The notes beneath the pieces are model-generated. The model was given only the letters and a program-made list of their open reading frames with translations. It was not told the origin of the DNA and made no database searches. DNA of 64,000 nucleotides from CAWGAJ01 sp963820545 (GTDB taxonomy: Bacteria > Planctomycetota > Planctomycetia > Pirellulales > Thermoguttaceae): NCBI GenBank assembly GCA_963820545.1, contig CAWGAJ010000004.1:62001-126000 (forward strand). The letters run 5' to 3'. Position numbers and translations under genes: made by a program. Shown piece by piece: positions 28,561 through 38,746 of this stretch; the first letter of the stretch is position 1; each line of letters opens with the position of its first letter.

Positions 28561-30416
28561 CTATTTCTTATGTTCTTCCCGGACCTTGCGGAACAACTCC
28601 AATTGTTTGGCAATCAGGCCGGAGTGTGGTTCCAGTTCGGCGGCCCGCTGTTGATATTTCCAGGCGTTTTCGTAATCGTTTTTCGCGTAATAAATCCGGG
28701 CTAATGTATCGTAGAAAGCGCCGCTGTCGGGCATTAGTTCCAGCGATTTTTGCGAAAGTTTTTCCGCTTCGTCCAAGTTTCCTTCGGTGTTGCCGATCAG
28801 CCAGGCTAACTGGTTGTAAAGGGAGGCGTCGTCGGGCTGGGCGGCGAGATCCTGCGCATATCGTCGGTTGCCTTGCGGATCAGTTCCCCGATTTTTTGCC
28901 GATACTCAGGCGTTTGTTTGGGCAAGCGGTAGCAGGCGATAAGCACGTCGATGTTGGCCGGATCAAGGGCCAGCGCCTTGTCGAGACATTCGCTGTGTTT
29001 GCTCTCTTCGCCGATGGTTTGCCAATGGCAGGCTTGGAAATAGTACATCATCGCGCGAAGCTCGGGCACGGTGCGACCGATGATATCGGGATTGAAGGGA
29101 AAATTTGCGCCCGTGGCTTTAAACGTCGCTTCCAGCAGGGCGGCGGCGGCTTGATTTTCCCCTCGATCGTGAAGCATGTCAGCCAGTTCGATTTGGGTGC
29201 GAATTGTCACCGGCTCGACCGGTTTGCCTTGGTCGATGACGTATTGGTATTCCCGTTTCGCCCAGGCAAACAGCCCCTCCCTGCGTAAACGGCCCGCGAG
29301 CAAGTAACGCTGGACCAGTTTAAAGTCCTCGTTGCCCGCATTCAGCCGGAATGCCCGTTGCGCCAGTTCTTCGGCTTTTGCCGTCTCGCCCTGTTCTTTT
29401 TGCGCCTCCGCCAGGGCGTATAATAGGATTGGCTCGGAATTGAACCGCGGTGTGAAACGGGCCGCCAATTCGTCGATTAATTTCCAGGCCTTTTCTTCGG
29501 CCAACCAATCCAGTAGTTCGACCAGCGTATCCAAATCCCCCTTTTCCAAATCGACCAGACGGCGCATCGCCGTTAGGGCCCGCTCGGTTTGCCCGTGTTT
29601 TTTCTGCCAGGCAATCTGATAGCGGATCAACCCGCTCAGAATTTCCGGACTGGTTTCCCCAGGCAAACGCTGCAAGAGCGCGGATTCCTGATCGATGAGC
29701 TTGTCCCACTGGGCCATGGCTGCTTGGGGATCTTCGGCAAGCTTCAGCCACACTAACATCCACGCTGCCGAGGGGCGCTTGCTTTTGGCAAATGTCTGGC
29801 GGATGGTCTCGGCGCGTGCGCCCTTGGGAGGCTCGTTGTTGGCGGAAGAGCGCAGCAGTTCGATGGCTGCTATTTTGGAAAGCACGTCTGATTTTTCGAA
29901 GCGGATCAAGCGGCACAATGCCGAAATGCCCTTGCCCTCGGGCATCACGGCCAAGGCATGCATCCGCGCCCGCCGGGCCTCCTCCGGCAGAAGTTCGTAA
30001 TCCCTCAATAATTTTTTCACTTCCGGCGGGTCGTTTTTCGCGGTCCACTCCACACGCATCAATCGCAAAAGGTATTTCGCCCGGGAGGCGATCTCCAAAT
30101 CGTCATGAGTGGTCGCCGCCGCCAGGGCGTCGAAGGCCTCGAATCCCCAGCGCGCCAATTCGTTCTGCGCCCGTTGGCGCACGTAATAATCCTTGTCGCC
30201 CAGCTCCTCGATCAATTTGGCGACCTGTTCCTGTGACGTCGAATCATTGGCCTGGATAGTTCGCGTTTCACTCGCGGCTTCCGCAGACGACTGCTTATCG
30301 GCCGATAATTTTGCCGGCGGAACGTCGGCGGCTAGTACGCGAGGGCACGGGGCAGGAAAAATATTTCCCCAGCAAAGGCAAGCAGATATCACAATGATAA
30401 AATGTTTATACATCAT
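28561..30416 (-). CDS. Exported HEAT/TPR repeat protein (frameshifted)
   Basis: A signal peptide (MMYKHFIIVISACLCWGNIF, ending VLAAD) is followed by an N-terminal HEAT-like segment (KLIEELGDKDYYVRQRAQNEL) and then TPR-like helices to the end. Near 28850 one G is lost; restoration gives RRDLAAQPDDASLYNQLAWL and the frame continues through DEAEKLSQKSLELMP to HKK at 28561. About 619 residues. Probably a periplasmic scaffold, as such HEAT plus TPR proteins are frequent in Planctomycetota. I start at 30416 to keep the signal peptide at the N-terminus. Confidence 0.75.
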
Positions 30417-30631
30417 GGTTATTTTATCGGAAATGGAGATTATTTGCCAAGACTGGGGAGAACATCCTGCATGGCTCATCAATCACAACGATGACTGAAG
30501 CGAAATGAACGGCTGAAATCGGTCGATGGAGATTAGCGAAGCGGCATCACAGAAAAAACAACAGGCCGGCGCTTCATCGAGGGCCTCCGCCAGCCAGGCT
30601 GGCACTGGATTTAATGAGCAAACGAGTGGAA

Positions 30632-31074
30632 TTAATGCGATTTTAAGTCGAAATCGGCTTCGTTGATCTTTCCCTCTTCCACCACAAAGGAGAGTCCCGA
30701 AGTGGCGGGTGCATAATACTTGGCGGGAATGGGCGTCTCTCGAGGTTTGGCTGAAGGGGGGGCCTCGAAACTGCTTTGATTGGAGACAAAAAATGAGACC
30801 CGGTATTTTCCCGGACAGGCGCCGTCATTTTCTTTCAATGTGCCGAGGACGAATGTTCCATCGCTGCCGATGACGCCTTGAGCTTGTTGTCCCTTTTCCG
30901 ATGGTGTGAAAATGATGGTCCCGCTTGTCAGCGGTTTTCCCCCAAGGTTACCTTGCCCTGGACTTTGACTAAGGGCATCTGGCTTGAGCCGCATCCCCAA
31001 CACATTGCCGCGAGACAAACAAGCCAAAGCAAGCGGAAACTTCCGGTTTTAACGTCGGCTCTGAAGATGCTCAT
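30632..31074 (-). CDS. Small lipoprotein-like protein with carboxypeptidase-regulatory-like domain (frameshifted)
   Basis: From the ATG at 31074 the product reads MSIFRADVKTG, a hydrophobic stretch LLWLVCLAAMCWGCGSS (possible lipobox cysteine) and VQGKVTLGGKPLTSGTIIFTP. The last motif appears only after adding one G to the GGGGG run near 30945. The remainder (YRVSFFVSNQ, PIPAKYYAP, GLSFVVEEGKINEADFDL) is a beta-sandwich typical of the small lipoproteins encoded next to DUF1559 genes in this phylum. Its partner gene at 31087 is directly upstream on the same strand, so they probably form an operon. Confidence 0.75.
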
Positions 31075-31086
31075 AAATCTTTCCTA

Positions 31087-31985
31087 TCAGGGCATTACAA
31101 AAGTATCTTTTCCATTACGGCTGGATAACGCCTTGAGGACTTGCAAGTCCGTAGTTTCCGGGAGAAATTGCACGGATCCATCACCTAGACCGAAAGTCGC
31201 TCCGCTCCGATGCCGACTGCCGAAGCTGACATCGTTATTCCCCGCCATATTGCGCTTCAGGGTACGCATCTGAGTAAACATATTGCGGCCGGAATACTCC
31301 CAAGTGCCCCAAGCACTGCCGACAAGCCAAGTTCGCGTTCCATTCATATCCCAGGAAATCTCGCCCAGGATAAAAGTATGGCTCAGGCCGTCTGGTATAT
31401 TTTTCACCGGGACCTTGCTTGATTGATACATGATTCCATTGGTGGCGTCACCGCCGGTGGCTGGGTCGCAGTTCTGGATGGTGTACAAGTTTCCCGGCAG
31501 CGGCGCCGCCGGCGCTGGGCATGCCTCCTTCGCCCAGGATCGTCGCATAATGCGCAGCCCAAGTCCGAAGGGACGCCTGTGCCATCCCCCGGCCCGCCCA
31601 CAAAAAGGTCTTGTATTCGCGGAGCGGAAGGACATTTCGCAATAACGAGTTCCGTATTATAGACATTACTGTTTTTGGCATCATACCAATTAGCATGAAA
31701 ATCGAGCATCTTAAACAAGCCGCCGTATTCCATGTAGGGCAATATGTAACCGTAAAAACTGAAGCCCAGGGTATCGGCCGAGGGCGGGAAATAATTCTTC
31801 GTGTTGAGATGGTACTGGCAAGCCAGCGAAATCTGCTTCATCTGATTGGAGCATTGTGAACGTCGCGCTGCTTCCCTGGCGGCTTGAATGGCCGGCAAAA
31901 GCAGGGCAATTAAAATTCCGATAATGGCAATCACCACCAAAAGCTCGACGAGCGTAAAACCTGTGTGTTTACGTATAGCGTGCAT
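31087..31985 (-). CDS. DUF1559 protein with type IV pilin-like N-terminus (frameshifted)
   Basis: The N-terminus (GFTLVELLVVIAIIGILIAL) is a prepilin methylation/cleavage motif with a hydrophobic helix, followed by LLPAIQAAREAARRSQC, the DUF1559 signature. The C-terminal half carries DGLSHTFILGE and RHRSGATFGLGDGSV, the H-x9-DG motif. The two halves lie in different frames with one or two shifts between about 31500 and 31560 (HYATILGEGGMPSAGG appears in the third frame). The ATG at 31985 follows GTGAGG. The family is planctomycete-specific and expanded; it is presumed to be exported through a pseudopilin route. Confidence 0.85.
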
Positions 31986-32928
31986 ATCGTACCTCACCTT
32001 GATACACTCGTTGTGTAAAACAAAATAATAAACAGAAAAGGATGGTTTTCCAATTCCCCTTGCAGAGTGTTAGCTCCACAGCCATCGCTCAGAAGACAAG
32101 CTCTTAAACAACTCCCATGAAGCAAATTTAGATTCAAGAGGTCAGTTTACATATGATGGTAATATAAATCCAGGGAATACTTTAGTCAATATATACGACC
32201 CGACCATTTTTTCGTAAAACAGTCCAGTGGAGGCAACGGGAATCTGGAAAGTCAGATATACCATTTTCCTAACTTAATAGTGGATAAATAGTTATTGCGA
32301 TATTCTTTCTGGTTAGTGGGTCAAAACACCACCCAAATCCGCCCCTTTTAACACCCAAGAAATGCGGTTTGGATATAGCTCCGAACTTTTTTGTACACCA
32401 TGAGGTATACGTCGCTCCCTTGGCATTAGGGAAAAATTTGCAACCTCTACAACCACACCCACCTAAAAAGAACAGCCACAACCGCTCATCAAACAGATTA
32501 ACCAGTTCCCCAAAATGTACGCTGAGGGTAAACCAGTCGTCGAATTGTTACGGTTGCAGGGACTTGCCAGGCAGAATAATGCCGACAATTCAATCTGAGG
32601 AGTGTTTAGGCTCGTCTGAAAGTAGAGATAAAGGATAGTTAGAATTTTGTTGAAATAATCTCGTTTACAAGCTTCCATTCTTGTAAACTTCAAAAATCAA
32701 TCTCTCAAAATGTGGTGACAAGGCTTTGGGAAGTTCTTTCGCGGAATTCTCTTTGTGCCAAATATTTATTTACGACAAGATTTTGAGCCCTAACGCGACC
32801 GCTGCAACGCCGGTCAATTGCGTAGTTTTCACATCGCTCCGCTTGCTTGCTTGCGTACAAGGGGCTATTATGGTGCTCATTAAAAATGGTTTCAATCTAG
32901 TTCAAGGATAAATAATCATAAGTTTCCA
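31986..32928. other. About 940 bp without a recognised gene
   Basis: AT-richer than the flanks. Small open frames on both strands (32269-32481, 32369-32638, 32463-32693) show no family features. It should hold the promoter of the minus-strand DUF1559 gene and of the plus-strand gene at 32929. Confidence 0.4.
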
Positions 32929-33490
32929 ATGAGGCGGCTTTTTCACATACCGATCATCCACACGGCCGCGGATCTGGGCTCGTTGGCCGATTCGATTCAA
33001 CAGCAATATGCGCAGCATCCTGGGCCCTGCTGCCTGGGGTCAGCGACAGCAGGCCGTGGTGGAACTATGGAATCATATCCGCACCAAGATTGACGCTTTG
33101 CACCTGGATTACAGGAAAACTAAGATCTACCAGGATGGGCTGCCGGTGTGCGGCTTCGAGCAACAGATCGTCGAGGAACTGGCCAAAGTCGGCAGCGTGA
33201 ACCATCAGCTCGTTTTGGATCTGTTGTCGCAAGGAGCAATGCTCATGGGCACTGAAGATTCTCAACTGCTTGTCCAAGAGTACCAGCTCCAGCGCCGGCT
33301 GGCTGAAGATCCGGCCGACAAGTCGTTACAAGATGAAGCTCAGCGGCTGTTGCTGGCCCGCGACCGCTTTATTGCTCAACGGATCGATGAGACGCTGCCA
33401 CCGGGCGAGGTCGGACTGTTGTTCTTAGGTGCGGTACATAGGCCGGAATCGTTGCCAAGAGGTGATATCCGCTTGGAAACGCTTTTTTGA
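32929..33490 (+). CDS. Conserved protein of unknown function at the edge of the gas-vesicle locus (frameshifted)
   Basis: The product begins MRRLFHIPIIHTAADLGSLA and continues with LWNHIRTKIDALHLDYRKT, YQDGLPVCG, LAKVGSVNHQLVLDLLSQGA and MGTEDSQLLVQEYQLQRRL. The frame slips near 33003; adding one GC to the GCGC run gives QQQYARSILGPAAWGQ and a protein of about 187 residues. I do not recognise an enzymatic fold. It converges with the gvpF/L gene at 33524 (33-base gap) and, by position, may be the counterpart of an unnamed gene of other gas-vesicle loci. Confidence 0.6.
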
Positions 33491-33523
33491 TCCCGAGTTT
33501 TCCGCAAGGGCAACTAACCCGCT

Positions 33524-34168
33524 TCAGACAAAGCTATACGGCGGCCAGGGACCCAACAACATGTAATGTTCGGCCTGATGCGTTGCGTGCGTCGCCTCCA
33601 GGCGATGACGAAGCGCAGCGGAGCATTGGCGGTCGACAAGCAGCGCCAAGCGCACCAAGCCAGGCGGTGCCGGAGTCAAGCGTTGCCATTGACGGCACAA
33701 GCCTTGCACCGCCTCAAGGTATCTGGAAACCACGGAGTCGGCTTCTTGATTTAAAGCATCTTCCCAATCATACCGCGCACGGCGCAAAGACAGGTAGTCG
33801 GCGGGTGAGACCGCCGCCGTTACATTATCCGAGAAGTGTGGTTGCTTGTGAGAAAAAAGGATTCGCAGTCCCATCTCGCAGGCGCCTTTCAGCCGATCCA
33901 GCGCTGCCGTGAGTTCCCGGGCGTTGGTAAGCAGCATCACCCGCATTGTCTCCTCATCGGGCGCGGCAATACCCAGGCGCACCGGCAGGACGTCGGTGCG
34001 GGAGTGGATTGCTGTCAGCACACGGACATGCACATCGGGCTCGGGTGGCGCGGCCCGCGGCCCCAGCACCACGCCGGCTAGTTTCTCTGCAAAAACCCAG
34101 CTTACAGACTGATCTGCCAACTGGCTAAAGTCTCGACTTCTCGTGATGCCCAACAGGTACAGGGCCAT
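33524..34168 (-). CDS. gvpF: Gas vesicle GvpF/GvpL family protein
   Basis: 214 residues. The N-terminal half resembles the ferredoxin-like N-domain of GvpF/L (FAEKLAGVVLGP, HSRTDVLPVRLG). The C-terminal half ends AEHYMLLGPWPPYSFV, the conserved GPWPPY tail of the family. GvpF/L proteins contact GvpA and nucleate or scaffold vesicle assembly. It is the last gene of the minus-strand arm, 84 bases downstream of the second gvpF/L gene. It is shorter and more diverged than the others, so F versus L cannot be decided. Confidence 0.88.
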   Translation of the reverse strand: MALYLLGITRSRDFSQLADQSVSWVFAEKLAGVVLGPRAAPPEPDVHVRVLTAIHSRTDVLPVRLGIAAPDEETMRVMLLTNARELTAALDRLKGACEMGLRILFSHKQPHFSDNVTAAVSPADYLSLRRARYDWEDALNQEADSVVSRYLEAVQGLCRQWQRLTPAPPGLVRLALLVDRQCSAALRHRLEATHATHQAEHYMLLGPWPPYSFV

Positions 34169-34252
34169 AAGGCAATTCTCTTTTTGTTTCGGGATTGATG
34201 TTATCCGGGCCTTGATCTCGCCGAGCGCCGGTCTTGTTGCTGGTACATAGAA

Positions 34253-35077
34253 TCAGTCAGCCGAATTGCTTTCGTGATTGATTTCTTGCAACGCAGTGAT
34301 TTCGGGGCAAAAATGGTAAGCTGGCCAGGGGCCGGTCACCTCTAGCAGCAGTCCTCGATCAACAAGATCAATCCGCCAATGGTCGGCGATTTCCAGCCAT
34401 GTTTTTTGTGCTGACGTTGAAACCAGAAATGCCGCATTCCAAAGCATTTTCTCGCGGCGACGAGTGAGAACCGGGGGCAGTATATGGAGACGGCAATAAC
34501 GGTCCACGCGGCTTGCAAGTGCGGCCTCCGCCGCTGCAATCTGTGCTTTTGAATCGGTCTGGGCTTTTCGGCGAATTTCAGTTTGCTGACGTCGGCGAAG
34601 CAAGTATTTGACGCCTGCCTCTTCGCTGCCCTCTGCTGTTGTGGGCAAAGATTTTTCGGGGGTTTCAGCCTTGTCTTGAAGGTCGAGGTAGATTTTTGCC
34701 GCCCATTCCTGTCGATCGCCCAGTTCTTGGAGGAAATTGCTGATCGTGGCTTGGTGCTGATCCAGCTTGGTCAATAGCGATGTCTTTGACCGGAACAACG
34801 CGCCCATGCGTAAGGGAAGTACCGGCCGGCGTCGTGCCATTTCGGCGACAATTTCATTGTGTCGCAGGGCCACACGGCTGATCCAATCAACGTCGGCACT
34901 GTCGGATTGAAGTTTATTCAGATCGAACTGGTCTAAACCTACGAGGCTTGCCAGCGCGGCCACTTGGCCGCAAGGCACCAATTCGACGCTATATCTGTCA
35001 TCAACACCAGAACCAAGCGAATCCAACGGGCAGTCGGTCAGGGTAAAAGCATACACGTAATAGAGTTGATCATCCAT
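34253..35077 (-). CDS. gvpL: Gas vesicle GvpL/GvpF family protein
   Basis: 274 residues, opening LYYVYAFTLTDCPL and continuing RRRPVLPLRMGALFRS, with a coiled, charged central insertion (RRRQQTEIRRKAQTDSKAQ) and the C-terminal VTGPWPAYHFCP motif. This is a GvpF/L-type assembly protein. Its start overlaps the end of the CDC48-type ATPase gene by eight bases, which argues for translational coupling and a shared pathway. The acidic tail after the motif (about 15 residues) is an addition. Confidence 0.9.
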   Translation of the reverse strand: MDDQLYYVYAFTLTDCPLDSLGSGVDDRYSVELVPCGQVAALASLVGLDQFDLNKLQSDSADVDWISRVALRHNEIVAEMARRRPVLPLRMGALFRSKTSLLTKLDQHQATISNFLQELGDRQEWAAKIYLDLQDKAETPEKSLPTTAEGSEEAGVKYLLRRRQQTEIRRKAQTDSKAQIAAAEAALASRVDRYCRLHILPPVLTRRREKMLWNAAFLVSTSAQKTWLEIADHWRIDLVDRGLLLEVTGPWPAYHFCPEITALQEINHESNSAD

Positions 35078-37238
35078 GGCGGATTCCTTGCTTATAGCGA
35101 CTGATATCGCCGATCGCTTCCATCAGGTGTTCGCGTTGGATTTGCAGATGCTGGATATCGGGCTGATCCGGGGCAGCCTTGATCCGCTGAGTTAACACAG
35201 CCATCATTGCTCGACGGCATAGCCCCTCAATATCGGCACCGGTGAAACCTTCGGTCTGCTGGGCCAACCAGTCGGCGGTTATTCCCGAACCCATGGGTCG
35301 TTGGCGGAGGTGAACCTGGAAGATTTTTTCCCGGGCCGCAGTGTCGGGCAGGGGCAGTTCCACCTGGATGTCGAAACGTCCTGGGCGGAGCAGTGCAGGA
35401 TCCAGCAGGTCGGGACGATTCGTGGCCGCCAAGACCAATACGCCACGCAACTCCTCAATGCCGTCGAGTTCGGTCAGTAGTTGGCTGAGGACCCGTCCGC
35501 TGACGCCCGAATCTTCGCGGCCCGTCGAGCGCGTCGAAGCCAAAGCATCGATCTCGTCAAAGAAGAGGATGCAAGGCGCAGCCTGTCGGGCCTTGCGAAA
35601 CACGTCGCGCATTCCCCGCTCCGACTCGCCCACGTACATCGACAGCAGTTCGGGACCCTTGATGGAGATAAAATTTACCCCTGTTTCGGTGGCGAGTGCC
35701 TTGGCCATCAGGGTTTTGCCGCAGCCCGGGGGGCCAAATAGCAGGGCGCCCTTGGGCGGATCGAGTCGCGCTGCCTCGAACAGTTGCGGATAACTGAGCG
35801 GCCATTGAACCGCTTGCCGCAATTGTTGTTTAACCTCCTCGAGTCCGCCCACGTCGTCCCAAATTACGGTCGGCACTTCGACGAACACCTCGCGCACGGC
35901 GGACGGCTCGACCTGGCGCAGGGCTTCCTCGAAGTCGCGCACGGTGACTTCCAGTTTCGTCAGCAGCTCGTAGGGGATGCGCTGCTGCGAAAAGTCGATC
36001 TCGGGCAGGATCTGCCGCAACGCGTTCATGCCCGCTTCACGGCACAAGGCTTCAAGGTCGGCGCCGACAAAGCCGTGCGTGATCGCTCCCAAGTGCGGCA
36101 GGTCCACGTCCTTGGCCAGCGGCATGCCGCGGCTGTGGATCTCCAGGATTTCCTGGCGGCCGTTGCGGTCGGGAATGGGGATGGTGATTTCTCGGTCGAA
36201 ACGTCCGGGACGCCGCAGTGCGGGGTCCAATACGTTGGGCAGATTGGTGGCCGCCAGTACGATCACGTGCTGGCGTTGCGAAAGACCGTCCATCAGGGCC
36301 AGCAACTGGGCCACCACCCGCTTCTCCACGTCGCCTATGGTCCGTTCACGACGCGGGGCGATGGCATCGAGCTCGTCCAAGAAAATGATGCTTGGGGCGC
36401 GCCGCGTGGCTTCCTCGAAAATCTTGCGCAGATGCGCCTCGCTCTCGCCATAGAACTTGTGTACGATCTCCGGCCCGTTGACTGCGAAGAAGTTGGCCTC
36501 GGTTTCGTGGGCCACCGCCCGGGCAATGAGAGTTTTGCCGCAGCCGGGCGGACCTAGCAGCAACACGCCCTTGGGCGCGTCGATGCCCAGCCGTTCGAAT
36601 AGCTCGGGATACTTCAGCGGCAACTCGATGATCTCGCGGATGCGGTCTAACTGGCGTCGCAGCCCGCCGATGTCTTCGTAGGAGACAGACGGCGCTGCGG
36701 GAGCGGACGGTTGGCTCTCGCCTGCTCGGGATTTGCCGATCTTCAACAAAGTTTCGGATACAATGACCACCGGACCAGTTGGCACCGTGCTTTCCACGAA
36801 GAAGTCGGCTGAACGGCTGCCAAACAGGGTCGCGCGCACGCGATCGCCGGCAATAGTCGGCAGGCCGTCCAGCAGTGTGCCTATATATTCGAGGTCGCGA
36901 TTTGAGGGACTAAGGCCTTGAGGAAGCAAAACCACTTCTTCGGCCGATTTGACCGTGGCAGGGCGGACAATCGACGACTCGCCCAGGCCTACCCCCGCGT
37001 TTTCCCGGGCGATGCCGTCGATCTGTAGGTGCGATTTGCCCCGCTGCTCCTTGAATGTCGGCAGGAGCTTGCAGATGGTACGTTTGCGGCCGACGATCTC
37101 GATCATGTCGCCCACGTCCACGCCCAAGCTGTGCATGTCGGCCGGGTCCATGCGCGCAATCCCGCGGCCCACGTCTTTGCCGGTCGCCTCGCCGACCTTC
37201 AGCGTGATTTCTTCTCTCCCTGGTAAAGTCTTAGTCAT
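35070..37238 (-). CDS. CDC48/VAT-type double AAA+ ATPase in the gas-vesicle locus
   Basis: 722 residues with full p97/VAT architecture: a double-psi-barrel N-domain (1-170), D1 with Walker A GPPGCGKT (229-236), Walker B FLDE (Asp288, Glu289) and pore loop KFYGES (261-266), and D2 with Walker A 502-509, Walker B FFDE (Asp561, Glu562) and MYVGES (534-539). Arginine-finger regions RRPGRFDRE and LRPGRFDIQ are present. All catalytic residues are intact, so it should be an active unfoldase. It sits between gvpH (7 bases) and gvpL (overlap), implying a role in vesicle assembly, remodelling or turnover. It was acquired or retained as part of the cluster rather than as a stand-alone housekeeping gene. 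Confidence 0.93.
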   Translation of the reverse strand: MTKTLPGREEITLKVGEATGKDVGRGIARMDPADMHSLGVDVGDMIEIVGRKRTICKLLPTFKEQRGKSHLQIDGIARENAGVGLGESSIVRPATVKSAEEVVLLPQGLSPSNRDLEYIGTLLDGLPTIAGDRVRATLFGSRSADFFVESTVPTGPVVIVSETLLKIGKSRAGESQPSAPAAPSVSYEDIGGLRRQLDRIREIIELPLKYPELFERLGIDAPKGVLLLGPPGCGKTLIARAVAHETEANFFAVNGPEIVHKFYGESEAHLRKIFEEATRRAPSIIFLDELDAIAPRRERTIGDVEKRVVAQLLALMDGLSQRQHVIVLAATNLPNVLDPALRRPGRFDREITIPIPDRNGRQEILEIHSRGMPLAKDVDLPHLGAITHGFVGADLEALCREAGMNALRQILPEIDFSQQRIPYELLTKLEVTVRDFEEALRQVEPSAVREVFVEVPTVIWDDVGGLEEVKQQLRQAVQWPLSYPQLFEAARLDPPKGALLFGPPGCGKTLMAKALATETGVNFISIKGPELLSMYVGESERGMRDVFRKARQAAPCILFFDEIDALASTRSTGREDSGVSGRVLSQLLTELDGIEELRGVLVLAATNRPDLLDPALLRPGRFDIQVELPLPDTAAREKIFQVHLRQRPMGSGITADWLAQQTEGFTGADIEGLCRRAMMAVLTQRIKAAPDQPDIQHLQIQREHLMEAIGDISRYKQGIRHG

Positions 37239-37245
37239 AATGCGT

Positions 37246-37809
37246 CTAGCGATCCAGGTGGATATTTAAGATGCCATTTTTGCAATTCCAGTGCATTTTC
37301 TCGATTGAAAATTCCTGGGGCAGAGTAACTTCTTTGTGATAACGCATCTTTCCGCGTTGTGCGGAGATGGTAAGCTGATTGCCGGATAACTCCACTTGTA
37401 CGTCTTTCTTACCCGCACCCGGAATTTCGGCAGTCACTAGCACATGGTCGTCTTCTTCGTAGACGTCCACCGGAGGTTCGCAAATTTCATCGACCACCGT
37501 CTCTCCACTTTTGCGGCAGCGGATGTTGCCGAAAGGCTCGACTTTGTACTGCGGTTGACCGCTATCGCCCAGGCCTGTTTTAACCGTGAAGCCGTATACG
37601 CCGCGGACTTTTCCGCTGGAGTCTTCAAACTGGCCGGACCGCTTGAGCTCTTCACCTGTTTCCGCCAGTTCGCCGAGTTTTTCGACCAGGTCGCCTAATT
37701 TGCCGAAGAATCCTCCAAGGTTTGAACCCAATTCCGTGATGGTCTTAAAAGGCCGAGCGGTTTTTTCCGACTGGCGGGTTTTGTCGGCGTCTTTCGAGGT
37801 TTTGGACAC
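37246..37809 (-). CDS. gvpH: GvpH, Hsp20-type gas vesicle protein
   Basis: 187 residues. The N-terminal third is charged (MSKTSKDADKTRQSEK) with a Gly/Leu-rich amphipathic stretch (LGGFFGKLGDLVEKLG). The C-terminal 100 residues are an alpha-crystallin/Hsp20 core (PPVDVYEEDDHVLVTAEIPG, VELSGNQLTISAQ, GILNIHLDR). This matches GvpH, a small heat-shock-like chaperone of gas-vesicle clusters. It is the first gene of the minus-strand arm, divergent from gvpA across a 937-base spacer, and is followed after 7 bases by the CDC48-type gene. Confidence 0.88.
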   Translation of the reverse strand: MSKTSKDADKTRQSEKTARPFKTITELGSNLGGFFGKLGDLVEKLGELAETGEELKRSGQFEDSSGKVRGVYGFTVKTGLGDSGQPQYKVEPFGNIRCRKSGETVVDEICEPPVDVYEEDDHVLVTAEIPGAGKKDVQVELSGNQLTISAQRGKMRYHKEVTLPQEFSIEKMHWNCKNGILNIHLDR

Positions 37810-38546
37810 AAGAATGCTCCTTAAATTAGTGAGTTAGTGGAACGGAAAACAACGCCCTACACTGCTTTTTGGGGTTCAGTAGCGCTGAGCAGTGTATACG
37901 ACAGATCTTCAAGAACGCTCGACACTGCGTCTTGGCCACAGCGGGAAAAATACCGGCCAATGCGGTTTTTTAATGGAGTGTCTGCCCAAAGCGTATTCAC
38001 CTGCCCCGGCGCATTATTATGATTGCGCACGTGTTTTTCGGTACTTTGATCTTATCGACTTTTCCCAAGAGGAAATATGTTCCTATTATTCCCTAATTCA
38101 GCGTAGCATGGGTTTTTGGTGTTTAAGCCTGACATATACATATTTATTTGCCACATACACCACGCACGTACCTTAATATTTTTTAGACGATTTATTTCCA
38201 TTTTGGCTGAAATAAATCTGCTGATAGCATGGAGATGATGATTGTGTTTAATGAATATCCGGTAAAAGTGTTATTATCATCCAACCCATTATACTACTCT
38301 TTTCTAGCTTTTCATTTTCTTTACTTAATGAATTATCACGCATGATAGATCATTCTACTTCTCCACGAGAAGTGTGAATCCCTGCGCAATGATTTGACTT
38401 TGTTTTTTCATGTAGTACGGTTTGTTTAGTGGTAAAAAATTACGTAGTTTACCCACATCGCAATGATGCAAAATAGCGTTATGGGGAATTAATACGTGGA
38501 CGGAACTGCGTAGTTTTTCACTGACCACGAATCAGATTGGAGAAAC
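37810..38546. other. Divergent spacer between gvpH and gvpA, AT-rich part
   Basis: No credible gene; open frames at 37837-38022 and 37892-38176 have no family features. Repeated TACGTAG-like words (about 38430 and 38500) occur. The promoters for both gvp arms must lie between here and 38746. Confidence 0.4.
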
Positions 38547-38634
38547 GGGGCAACCAATGACGAAGTCAGGGGATATGGGGCAGCCGATGACGAAGTCAGA
38601 GGAAAGGGGCATCTAATGACCAATTCATTTCTTA
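38547..38634. repeat. Three tandem 29-30-bp direct repeats upstream of gvpA
   Basis: Units begin GGGGCAACCAATGACGAAGT (38547), GGGGCAGCCGATGACGAAGT (38577) and GGGGCATCTAATGACCAATT (38606). The period is 29-30 bases with the third unit diverged, about 110-200 bases before the gvpA start. Candidate regulator-binding sites for this operon; there are no spacers of CRISPR type. Confidence 0.6.
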
Positions 38635-38684
38635 GCCACTCCCGCTACTTACCATCGCTCGTGGAGCACATTTTTGTGAGTCCC

Positions 38685-38711
38685 AGCCTTGGCTAACGTC
38701 ATGCCGAGGCT
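38685..38711 (+). promoter_or_regulatory. Hairpin in the gvpA leader
   Basis: Arms AGCCTTGGC and GCCGAGGCT (one G-T pair) around a nine-base loop end 35 bases before the gvpA ATG. A strong ribosome-binding site AAGGAGTG follows, 6-8 bases before the start. It may protect the abundant structural-gene message, which is inference. Confidence 0.45.
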
Positions 38712-38746
38712 AGCCCATGGTTTTCTTTTATTGAAGGAGTGTTGCT

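Noticed and set aside
32269..32481. Cys-rich small minus-strand ORF
   Set aside because: Low complexity, no RBS, no homologous pattern; likely chance.
38547..38634. Possible CRISPR array upstream of gvpA
   Set aside because: Units are directly adjacent with no spacers, only three copies, and no cas genes.
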